From Leptotrichia sp. oral taxon 215 (GTDB taxonomy: Bacteria; Fusobacteriota; Fusobacteriia; Fusobacteriales; Leptotrichiaceae), in assembly GCA_905371725.1 (NCBI GenBank), contig CAJPML010000008.1, positions 1 to 11,826 on the forward strand: a stretch of 11,826 bases of DNA. Direction: 5' to 3'. The notes beneath the pieces were generated by a model, which did not search any database, was not told the origin of the DNA, and saw nothing but the letters and a program-made list of their open reading frames with translations. Position numbers and translations under genes: made by a program. This document shows positions 1 to 4,972 of the stretch, in pieces; within the stretch, counting starts at the first letter, position 1, and each line of letters starts with the position of its first letter.

Positions 1-1
1 G

Positions 2-97
2 AGAAAATATATAAATGACTGGATTGTAAATATAACGGATATAACAGATAAAGTTATTGAGATGAGAAACAGCATTCAAAATGGAACTTTTTTATAA
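2..97 (+). CDS. C-terminal end of an unrecognised protein (partial)
   Basis: An open frame enters from the left edge and ends at TAA (95-97), giving 31 residues that end in RNSIQNGTFL. Codon use (ATA, AGA, AAA, TTA) matches the rest of the window, so it looks like a real gene end rather than chance. The visible tail is rich in I, N, D and T and has no motif I recognise, so no function is assigned. A perfect inverted repeat starts over its stop codon (94-131). The rest of the gene lies outside the window. Confidence 0.55.
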   Translation, partial: RKYINDWIVNITDITDKVIEMRNSIQNGTFL

Positions 98-131
98 TCT
101 ATACTTCCTCAAGAAAGAAAGTATAGATTAT
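94..131 (+). terminator. Perfect 13-bp hairpin overlapping the stop codon
   Basis: ATAATCTATACTT (94-106) is exactly complementary to AAGTATAGATTAT (119-131), with a 12-nt loop. The left arm contains the stop codon of the upstream partial gene. The stem is AT-rich. The nearest T-run (ATTTTT, about 140-145) is some 9 nt downstream, so it is not a textbook intrinsic terminator. It may instead stabilise the mRNA 3' end or terminate weakly. Confidence 0.45.
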
Positions 132-224
132 AGAACCATAATTTTTAAAAATTGAAAAAGCTATTTATATCAATGTTTAATAGGATAAGAAAACTTTAAA
201 CTGAAAAAAATAGAAAAAATTTTT

Positions 225-242
225 AAAAAGGTATTGCTTTTT
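225..242. other. Small AT-rich hairpin, weak terminator candidate
   Basis: AAAAAG (225-230) pairs with CTTTTT (237-242) across loop GTATTG. T residues follow on the + strand, and A/T runs follow on the minus strand. The stem has only one G-C pair. It could help stop minus-strand transcription from the crp-type gene, but it also overlaps the putative -35 at 234-239. Low confidence. Confidence 0.2.
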
Positions 243-261
243 TTAAAAATCAGGGTATATT
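234..261 (+). promoter_or_regulatory. Putative promoter for a small intergenic transcript
   Basis: TTGCTT (234-239) as -35 and TATATT (256-261) as -10 are separated by 16 bp. TATTTT at 258-263 is an alternative with 18 bp. Initiation would fall near 268-270. No coding start with a ribosome-binding site lies downstream on this strand before the terminator at 321-357, so the product would be non-coding. AT-rich DNA yields such matches easily. Confidence 0.35.
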
Positions 262-279
262 TTATTAGTACTTATTTTT

Positions 280-300
280 AAAAAAGATTTTATCTTTTTT
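280..300. other. AT-rich 9-bp hairpin
   Basis: AAAAAAGAT (280-288) and ATCTTTTTT (292-300) are perfectly complementary with a 3-nt loop. The A-tract/T-tract layout reads the same on both strands, so it could act as a weak bidirectional terminator for the minus-strand regulator gene ending at 356. The only G-C pair is in the GAT/ATC core, so efficiency is doubtful. Confidence 0.3.
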
Positions 301-320
301 GTCTTTTCATAGCGTTACTT

Positions 321-357
321 GAAGAGTGGATCCCCAACCACTCTTCTTCTTTTATTT
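321..357 (+). terminator. Intrinsic terminator (+ strand)
   Basis: GAAGAGTGG (321-329) pairs perfectly with CCACTCTTC (338-346) around loop ATCCCCAA. TTCTTTTATTT follows on the + strand. The stem has five G-C pairs and is the strongest hairpin in this intergenic region. Read on the minus strand, the hairpin is followed by AAGTAACGC, which is not T-rich. It therefore ends + transcripts, not the regulator mRNA. Confidence 0.7.
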
Positions 358-1018
358 AAATATTTTCAGCGTTGAACTTATATTTTCCACTTTTAATTTT
401 AGTGAGAATTCCCTTGTCACACAGGGAAGAAATTTCTCTTGAAAGGGAAGGTCGTGTGACTTCAAACTTTTTAGCAAGTTCTGAAATGTTTGGTTTAAAT
501 GAAATATATCCATCTTTCTGATTTTCCTTGATATAGCTGAGAACCTTTTCATTTATTGTCTTATTTATAAAGTTGAACCATATCCTTTTTGAAAGAAGCT
601 GTCCCTTATTTGAAATTTCATCAAGAAAGTTAACGAGAAGTCTTTCGTCTTTCTGCATGACTTCAAGAAAACTTCTTTTATTTAAAAATATAAATTTAGA
701 ATTTTCTGTAGTAATAAGATCAACAGGAAAAGCTCTATTGCTACCAAAAATAAAAGCAGGAGCAATAAGCTGATGTGGTGTAATATAGTCAATAGTTATA
801 GTGTCTCCATTAAATTTCTGCATTTCTCCTTTAGAAGTTCCTGATATAATAATAATAATCTGTTCCAGAGCATCACCTCTGAAAAAAACAGTTTCTCCCT
901 TCTTATAGTTTTTAATCTGAAAATTTAGTTTTTTCATAATTTCTTTAATTTCTTCTATATTAAAACCTTTAAATAAAGGTATTTTAGACATTATTTCATA
1001 AAGTTCCTGAGGTTTCAT
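356..1018 (-). CDS. Crp/Fnr-family transcriptional regulator
   Basis: This 220-residue protein is of typical Crp/Fnr length. Residues about 14-125 form the cyclic-nucleotide-type beta-barrel (PLFKGF start, YKKGETVFFRGD at 39-49). A long dimerisation helix follows at about 125-165, then a winged helix-turn-helix at about 165-216. There NISELAKKFEV (177-187) and TRPSLSREISSL (188-199) give the two HTH helices. The phosphate-binding cassette of cAMP-responsive CRP (GE...RxA) is replaced by IAPAFIFGSNRAFPVD (85-100). The only cysteine is C200, so an Fnr-type iron-sulfur cluster is excluded. The ligand is unknown; a haem or small-molecule ligand is possible but not shown. The ATG (1016-1018) is preceded by GGGAG at a 10-nt distance. 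It is divergent from the asparaginase gene, which may be a target. Confidence 0.88.
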   Translation of the reverse strand: MKPQELYEIMSKIPLFKGFNIEEIKEIMKKLNFQIKNYKKGETVFFRGDALEQIIIIISGTSKGEMQKFNGDTITIDYITPHQLIAPAFIFGSNRAFPVDLITTENSKFIFLNKRSFLEVMQKDERLLVNFLDEISNKGQLLSKRIWFNFINKTINEKVLSYIKENQKDGYISFKPNISELAKKFEVTRPSLSREISSLCDKGILTKIKSGKYKFNAENI

Positions 1019-1042
1019 AAACTAATCACTCCCTACATTGGA

Positions 1043-1071
1043 TTTATATAAAATATTTTTTAAGTTATCAA
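1043..1071 (-). promoter_or_regulatory. Putative promoter of the Crp/Fnr gene
   Basis: On the minus strand TTGATA (1066-1071) and TATAAA (1043-1048) are 17 bp apart. They place the transcript start near 1036 and leave a short leader that begins almost at the SD (1029-1033). A second candidate just upstream is an extended -10, TGATATAAT (1072-1080), without a good -35. Either or both may be used. Confidence 0.5.
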
Positions 1072-1083
1072 ATTATATCATAA

Positions 1084-1093
1084 TTTACGTAAA
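1084..1093. promoter_or_regulatory. Palindrome TTTACGTAAA, possible operator
   Basis: A perfect 10-bp palindrome lies between the divergent promoters. On the minus strand it lies 7-16 bp upstream of the extended -10 at 1072-1080. A dimeric regulator such as the adjacent Crp/Fnr protein could bind here, but the motif does not match the classic CRP (TGTGA-N6-TCACA) or FNR (TTGAT-N4-ATCAA) site. Function is inferred only from position and symmetry. Confidence 0.3.
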
Positions 1094-1127
1094 ATTTATA
1101 TTTTTATAAAAAAATGATTTTTTCTAT

Positions 1128-1155
1128 TTGAAAAAGATATAATACAGGTTATAAT
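1128..1155 (+). promoter_or_regulatory. Putative asparaginase promoter
   Basis: TTGAAA (1128-1133) and a perfect TATAAT (1150-1155) are 16 bp apart, giving a start near 1162 and a leader of about 46 nt. A second TATAAT at 1138-1143 lies too close to this -35 to pair with it. The -10 sits inside the left arm of the GGTTATA/TATAACC inverted repeat. Confidence 0.6.
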
Positions 1156-1180
1156 TGCTATGTGAAATTTAAATATAACC
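1147..1180. repeat. Inverted repeat GGTTATA-N20-TATAACC across the asparaginase start point
   Basis: GGTTATA (1147-1153) and TATAACC (1174-1180) are exact inverted copies. The left arm covers most of the -10, and the predicted start point lies between the arms. It could be an operator with two half-sites 27 bp apart. If transcription starts from the upstream TATAAT (1138-1143), it could instead be an RNA hairpin. Seven-base arms can also arise by chance. Confidence 0.3.
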
Positions 1181-1207
1181 AGAATTTTAAGAATGGAGGA
1201 AATATAG

Positions 1208-2278
1208 ATGACTGAGGAAAAAGTTCTCATAATAAATACAGGGGGAACCATAAGTATGGTACCTTCAGATAAAAATAATCCTGAAAGTGCCTTAAGACCC
1301 TCGAAATCATGGAATGAAGTTGTAAAAAATTATCAGTTTCTGGAAAATTTGAATGTAGGATATGCACAAATAAAGGATGTTATAGATTCTTCAGACATGA
1401 ATCATGAAATATGGAAGGAAATAGCTGAAATTATAGATGAAAATTACTATAAATACAAAGGATTTGTTATTCTTCATGGGACAGACACAATGGCCTATAC
1501 TGCAAGTATGCTGTCATTTATGCTGAAAAATTTAGGAAAGACAGTTATTCTTACAGGAGCACAGAGACCAATCAGGGAAGTCAGAAGTGACGGACTTCAA
1601 AATCTTTTAACTTCCATTGAAATAATAGAAAGACAGAATAAAATTCCAAAGGGGAAAAGTGAATATAGTCTGCCATTAATACCTGAAGTATGTGTCTTTT
1701 TCAGGGATTATCTTTTCCGTGGAAACAGATCAAGAAAGCTGAATACATCAAACTATTTCGGATTTTCTTCTCCAAATTATCTGTTTCTTGGGGAAGCTGG
1801 ATCAAAAATAAAAGTATACGAGGACAGGCTTTTAAAATTGCCTGAACTTGAAGAAAAATTTTATGTAGATTATGAAATGGATACTAATGTAGTAATTCTT
1901 GATGTTTTTCCAAGTTTTAATCCGGAAATACTGATGAATATTTTTTCAGGAAAAGGAAATATGAAGGGCTTAATCTTAAAAACCTATGGTAATGGAAATG
2001 CTCCACAAAATAAGGAATTTTTAAAGGCATTAAAATTTGTAATAGACTCAGGAGTAGTAGTACTGAATATTACCCAGTGTAATGAAGGAAGTGTGGAAAT
2101 GGGAATTTACGAAGCAAGTTCAGAGCTTGTTAAGCTAGGTGTAGTAAGTGGACATGATATGACTCCTGAAGCTGCCATTACGAAATTTATGCATATTTTA
2201 GGTAAGTACAGTGATATTGAAATAATAAAAGAAAAATTGAATGAAAATATAGCGGGAGAAATTTCACAGAATATTTGA
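1208..2278 (+). CDS. ansA: L-asparaginase, type I (cytoplasmic)
   Basis: It hydrolyses L-asparagine to aspartate and ammonia. The 356-residue protein has both signature blocks of the family: NTGGTISM (10-17, nucleophile T14) and LHGTDTMAYTAS (89-100, T92-D93). It also has SSDM (61-64), LRSDG-like VRSDG (125-129), and RGNRSRK (171-177), whose K177 matches the catalytic lysine by alignment to E. coli AnsA from memory. ASPN-type SSPN (187-190), YGNGNAPQNK (265-274) and ITQC (298-301) are further matches to the AnsA branch. There is no signal peptide, which points to the cytoplasmic low-affinity type rather than periplasmic AnsB. The start is well supported: GGAGGA (1195-1200) lies 7 nt before the ATG. 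It is transcribed alone, divergent from the Crp/Fnr gene. A loop of about 13 residues near 145-158 accounts for the extra length over E. coli AnsA. Confidence 0.93.
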   Translation: MTEEKVLIINTGGTISMVPSDKNNPESALRPSKSWNEVVKNYQFLENLNVGYAQIKDVIDSSDMNHEIWKEIAEIIDENYYKYKGFVILHGTDTMAYTASMLSFMLKNLGKTVILTGAQRPIREVRSDGLQNLLTSIEIIERQNKIPKGKSEYSLPLIPEVCVFFRDYLFRGNRSRKLNTSNYFGFSSPNYLFLGEAGSKIKVYEDRLLKLPELEEKFYVDYEMDTNVVILDVFPSFNPEILMNIFSGKGNMKGLILKTYGNGNAPQNKEFLKALKFVIDSGVVVLNITQCNEGSVEMGIYEASSELVKLGVVSGHDMTPEAAITKFMHILGKYSDIEIIKEKLNENIAGEISQNI

Positions 2279-2351
2279 AAAATACTTTATAATTTTTAAA
2301 AAATAGCCCTTCTAAATATATTTTTTAGTATATTTCACTGGTGTATCTGCC

Positions 2352-2378
2352 TTTTTGTAACCCCTGCAAAAATTTTTT
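2352..2378 (+). terminator. Probable terminator of ansA
   Basis: TTTTTGTA (2352-2359) pairs with TGCAAAAA (2365-2372), with one G-T wobble, around loop ACCCC. TTTTTT (2373-2378) follows directly. The stem is weak (one G-C pair) but the layout is right, and it lies between ansA and the rplS promoter. Confidence 0.45.
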
Positions 2379-2388
2379 AAAATTATAC

Positions 2389-2417
2389 TTGTTTAATTTG
2401 AAAAAATATGATAGAAT
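2389..2417 (+). promoter_or_regulatory. rplS promoter
   Basis: TTGTTT (2389-2394) and TAGAAT (2412-2417) are 17 bp apart. The -10 is extended by TGA at 2409-2411 (TGn motif). Initiation near 2424 gives a leader of about 90 nt that contains the structured region at 2437-2493. Confidence 0.6.
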
Positions 2418-2436
2418 ATCACGTACATTTAAAAAG

Positions 2437-2493
2437 GATATTCCGCTTTTGTTGTTGCTGCCGAAAAATATCGGTATAGATGAAATGAATATC
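2437..2493 (+). promoter_or_regulatory. Structured rplS leader, probable L19 autoregulatory leader
   Basis: The rplS 5' untranslated region has a closing stem, GATATTC (2437-2443) with GAATATC (2487-2493). It also has an inner hairpin, CCGA (2461-2464) with TCGG (2471-2474). Conserved-looking segments ATTCCGC (2440-2446), GCTGCCG (2457-2463) and GGTATAGATGAA sit around them. The structure ends just before the SD (2503-2508). Low-GC bacteria are known to carry an L19 leader in which L19 binds its own mRNA. The arrangement here fits that class, but I match it by memory of its shape, not by a covariance search. Confidence 0.6.
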
Positions 2494-2516
2494 GCGTAAA
2501 GAAGGGAGTGAATTTC

Positions 2517-2867
2517 TTGAAAGAGAAATTAATCGAATTAGTAGAAAAAGATTATCTTAAATCTGATATTCCTCAATTTAAGGCAGGGGACACAATAGCT
2601 GTTCACTACAAGGTAAAAGAAGGAAATAAAGAGAGAATACAGATTTTTGAAGGTGTAGTTATTAGAGTTTCAGGTGGAAGCGTAGCTAAAAACTTCACTG
2701 TAAGAAAAGTATCTTCAGGTGTAGGTGTTGAAAGAATAATACCTATTAATTCTCCTTTAATTGAAAAAATAGAAGTTAAGAGAATAGGAAAAGTAAGAAG
2801 AGCAAGATTATATTATTTAAGAAACTTATCAGGAAAAGCTGCTAGAATTAAAGAAATTAGAAAGTAG
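2517..2867 (+). CDS. rplS: 50S ribosomal protein L19
   Basis: L19 sits at the interface of the 30S and 50S subunits. The core is unmistakable: [20 protein letters not shown] near the N-terminus, then [37 protein letters not shown] and [20 protein letters not shown] at the C-terminus. I place the start at TTG 2517, giving 116 residues. AGGGAG (2503-2508) lies 8 nt before it, and [14 protein letters not shown] matches where other L19 proteins begin. A GTG at 2508 in the same frame would add three residues but overlaps the SD itself and has no SD of its own. The gene stands alone between its own promoter and a terminator, not in the rpsP-rimM-trmD-rplS order of E. coli. A leader at 2437-2493 probably allows feedback control by L19. 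Confidence 0.96.
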   Translation: MKEKLIELVEKDYLKSDIPQFKAGDTIAVHYKVKEGNKERIQIFEGVVIRVSGGSVAKNFTVRKVSSGVGVERIIPINSPLIEKIEVKRIGKVRRARLYYLRNLSGKAARIKEIRK

Positions 2868-2871
2868 CTAT

Positions 2872-2894
2872 AAGCTAGCAATTGCTAGCTTTTT
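2872..2894 (+). terminator. rplS terminator (20-bp palindrome plus T-run)
   Basis: Positions 2872-2891 form a perfect palindrome whose arms are AAGCTAGC and GCTAGCTT around AATT. It lies 4 nt after the rplS stop and runs into a T-tract (2890-2894). It is symmetric, but genes flow only rightward here. The next gene, lepB, starts 22 nt later. Confidence 0.8.
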
Positions 2895-2916
2895 CTGTTT
2901 ATTAGAAAGGAAAAAA

Positions 2917-4428
2917 ATGAATATATTGTTATGGGGAATATTTTATTTAGTAACAGCTGCATTTCTTGTATATTTCTTTTTTAAGGAAAAGGAAGTTATA
3001 GACTTTATAAAGGCTAAAGAAGATTTGCTACTGAATAAAATTTCATTGGAAAAAAATGAAAAAAATGTAATGATAGGAAACATTATTACCATAATAGGAT
3101 TAATAGTGACAGTCATTTTCTTTTTTATTTCAGATAGGACACCAGATGCTAATGTAGGAATAAAAATAATAGGTGTATATGGGATATTTGCATTGAATGC
3201 TTTATTTCTTGTATTTCGTGAACAGCATGAATGGATATTTATGGGAAATATTGTGATGCTTATTCTTGGTCGTCTAATGTTTAATATAATGGATGTAAAA
3301 TTTTATATTTTCTTAGTAATAAACGCGATATTGGCAGTAATTCTCATATTTTTGTTTAGATGTCCTTCTAAAAAAGAAATTACAGAAAGAACTCTTATGG
3401 AGGAATTAAAGGAAAATAAAAAGAATAGCGGTAAAAAAATTACAATGGAAAATCTCGAAGGAAGAATAGAAATTGAAAAGAAACGTAGAAGCAGTTTTGG
3501 GAAAGCCCTTCATAGAGTAGATATGTCAATAATGGCAGTAGTACTTGTACTTCTTATACAGACTTTCTATCTTGGGAATTATGTAATTCCTACGGGATCA
3601 ATGGAAGAAACAATAAAAATAAAAGATAGAGTTTTTGCTAATATGATAAAATACAAGTTTACATCTCCAAAAGTGAATGATATCGTGGCATTTAAGGAAC
3701 CTATGTCAGATAAACTTATGTACACTAAAAGGCTGACAGGAGAACCTGGTCAGACGCTACAGATTAAAGATATGCAGGGAATGGATCTTACAGATCCGTC
3801 AACGATGGATGAAACAGGAAATGCCAGAGTATCAAATATTGAAGCAGGAAATATTTATTTAGACGATAAAAAAGCTGAAAAACTGAACAGACCTTACAGT
3901 AAAGATGGTTTTTTATTAGACAGCAAAATATACATTCCTAAAAAAGGTGATAAAATAAAAATTGATAAATTAGTAATGGTACCAAAAGGAGTGGTGAAAA
4001 CAGTTTCAGATAATTTTGTTACGGCAACTGACTGGTCAGGATATGGTGATGGGAATTACAAATTTTTGACTCCGCGGGAGTTTTTAACTAGAATAGGTAC
4101 AGATAAAGGATTTAAGGATATAATAGGAAATGAAGATCATTATGAGGAAGGAAATCCAAAATACGATGTATACTATACATTTTTTCTTAAAGTGGAAGGA
4201 AGAGAGGAAACTGTACTTCCTATAATGGATTTGAAATATAATGATGCACTGTTTTTGAAGCTATTAAAAGGTGAAACGGTAACTCTTGATAAGAACTATT
4301 ATATTGCTATGGGAGATAATACAACAAACAGTCTTGATTCAAGATTTTTTGGATATGTTTCAGAAGATAGAATAAAAGGAAAGTTGCTGTTCAGATGGTG
4401 GCCATTAAACAGACTGGGACTAATATAA
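2917..4428 (+). CDS. lepB: Signal peptidase I with polytopic N-terminal extension
   Basis: It cleaves signal peptides from exported proteins on the outer face of the cytoplasmic membrane. The S26 catalytic elements are present: PTGSME with Ser228, YTKRLTGEPGQTL with the general base Lys271, and GDNTTNSLDSRFFG (466-479). The helix before Ser228 (about 203-219) is the usual anchor. The oddity is what precedes it: five further hydrophobic segments (about 3-22, 52-71, 80-99, 107-122, 126-147) and a charged linker (148-200). Charges fit a six-helix topology with an outside N-terminus and an outside catalytic domain. At 503 residues it is much longer than E. coli LepB (324). About 195 residues separate Lys271 from the GDN box, so the lid region is enlarged too. 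The ATG has AGAAAGG 6 nt upstream. It overlaps rimI by 34 nt. No promoter fits between the rplS terminator and the start. Confidence 0.92.
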   Translation: MNILLWGIFYLVTAAFLVYFFFKEKEVIDFIKAKEDLLLNKISLEKNEKNVMIGNIITIIGLIVTVIFFFISDRTPDANVGIKIIGVYGIFALNALFLVFREQHEWIFMGNIVMLILGRLMFNIMDVKFYIFLVINAILAVILIFLFRCPSKKEITERTLMEELKENKKNSGKKITMENLEGRIEIEKKRRSSFGKALHRVDMSIMAVVLVLLIQTFYLGNYVIPTGSMEETIKIKDRVFANMIKYKFTSPKVNDIVAFKEPMSDKLMYTKRLTGEPGQTLQIKDMQGMDLTDPSTMDETGNARVSNIEAGNIYLDDKKAEKLNRPYSKDGFLLDSKIYIPKKGDKIKIDKLVMVPKGVVKTVSDNFVTATDWSGYGDGNYKFLTPREFLTRIGTDKGFKDIIGNEDHYEEGNPKYDVYYTFFLKVEGREETVLPIMDLKYNDALFLKLLKGETVTLDKNYYIAMGDNTTNSLDSRFFGYVSEDRIKGKLLFRWWPLNRLGLI

Positions 4429-4868
4429 TAAAAATTGAAACAGGCGCTGCATCTTCTGAAATAGTTGAAAAACTCACAAAAATTCACAATGAAAATTTTG
4501 AAGAAAAGAAAAATGGAACTTATTTTTTAGAAATTTTGAATAATGATTTGTACAGTGTTTTCTATTTGAGTGAGGAAGAAACTTCAGAAATATCAGGCTA
4601 TGCAGTATTTTATGATACCCTTGACAGTATTGACCTTTTTGAGATAGCTGTACTGAAGGAAAAACAGGAAAAAGGCTATGGAAATATGCTGCTGAATTAT
4701 ACAGCTGATATTTTTTGTAAAAATGGAAGGAAAATATTTCTAGAAGTTAACGAAAACAATGAGAAAGCAATAAAACTGTATAAAAAGAATGGTTTTGAAG
4801 AAATATCGGTAAGGAAAAATTATTATGGAAATAATCAGAATGCAGTAATTATGATGAAAAACAGTTAG
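4395..4868 (+). CDS. rimI: GNAT acetyltransferase, probable ribosomal S18-alanine N-acetyltransferase
   Basis: This 157-residue GNAT-fold enzyme transfers acetyl from acetyl-CoA. EIAVLKEKQEKGYGNMLL (about 92-109) contains the Q-x-x-G-x-G acetyl-CoA pyrophosphate loop. LEVNENNEKAIKLYKKNGF followed by RKNYY and a C-terminal AVIMMK gives the RimI pattern (NxxAxxLYxxxGF...YY...A..M), so the likely substrate is the N-terminus of ribosomal protein S18. Other peptide N-acetyltransferases of this fold cannot be excluded. The ATG at 4395 lies inside the end of lepB. AAAGGA (4375-4380) is 14 nt upstream, rather far, so translation is probably coupled to lepB. GTG 4398 is the only close alternative; no later ATG fits. 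The first 14 or so residues are encoded in overlap with lepB or just after it and are not conserved-looking. Confidence 0.85.
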   Translation: MVAIKQTGTNIIKIETGAASSEIVEKLTKIHNENFEEKKNGTYFLEILNNDLYSVFYLSEEETSEISGYAVFYDTLDSIDLFEIAVLKEKQEKGYGNMLLNYTADIFCKNGRKIFLEVNENNEKAIKLYKKNGFEEISVRKNYYGNNQNAVIMMKNS

Positions 4869-4902
4869 ATACATATTGAAAATATTTAATCGTAACAGGA
4901 AA

Positions 4903-4908
4903 TATAAT
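4903..4908 (+). promoter_or_regulatory. Possible -10 element before valS
   Basis: A perfect TATAAT lies 65 nt before the valS ATG, but the nearest TTGAAA (4876-4881) is 21 bp away, too far for a normal promoter. valS may have a weak promoter here or be read from lepB-rimI. No terminator is visible between rimI and valS. Confidence 0.3.
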
Positions 4909-4917
4909 ATAAAAGGA

Positions 4918-4972
4918 TTGGAGGTAAAGAATTTCTCAGGATTATTCTGAAACTATGAGAAATTAGAAAAAT
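4918..4972 (+). promoter_or_regulatory. valS leader: strong SD separated from the ATG by a perfect hairpin
   Basis: TTGGAGGT (SD core GGAGG, 4919-4923) is the only strong ribosome-binding site before valS, yet it lies about 50 nt from the ATG at 4973. Between them AATTTCTCA (4930-4938) pairs exactly with TGAGAAATT (4956-4964) around a 17-nt loop. If that stem forms, the SD-to-ATG distance shrinks to about 14 nt. The sequence directly before the ATG (GAAATTAGAAAAAT) has no SD. A short alternative frame, TTG 4918 to TGA 4948 (10 codons, including a GTA valine codon), also lies here. No T-box sequence was seen. Confidence 0.5.

Larger units (their letters stand above)
268..357 (+). ncRNA. Candidate small non-coding RNA
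   Basis: A promoter-like element (234-261) is followed about 60 nt later by a strong intrinsic terminator (321-357), with no plausible translated ORF between. The predicted transcript is about 85-90 nt. It would have a U/A-rich 5' half containing the AAAAAAGAT/ATCTTTTTT hairpin (280-300), a short single-stranded stretch near TAGCGTTACTT (310-320), and a terminator stem. Its 3' end meets the 3' end of the minus-strand Crp/Fnr gene at 356. I do not recognise an RNA family. The alternative is that the terminator simply serves read-through from the gene ending at 97. Confidence 0.3.

Noticed and set aside
310..346. tRNA-like segment in the first intergenic region
   Set aside because: No cloverleaf, anticodon arm or T-loop can be formed; the region is a simple terminator stem.
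573..773. Plus-strand frame opposite the Crp/Fnr gene
   Set aside because: It is fully contained within a well-supported gene on the other strand and has no SD or motif.
2508..2516. GTG as the rplS start codon
   Set aside because: It overlaps the SD and has no SD at proper distance; TTG 2517 is better placed.
4869..4972. T-box riboswitch before valS
   Set aside because: The gap is only about 100 nt, lacks a T-box UGGN bulge sequence and has no terminator/antiterminator pair.
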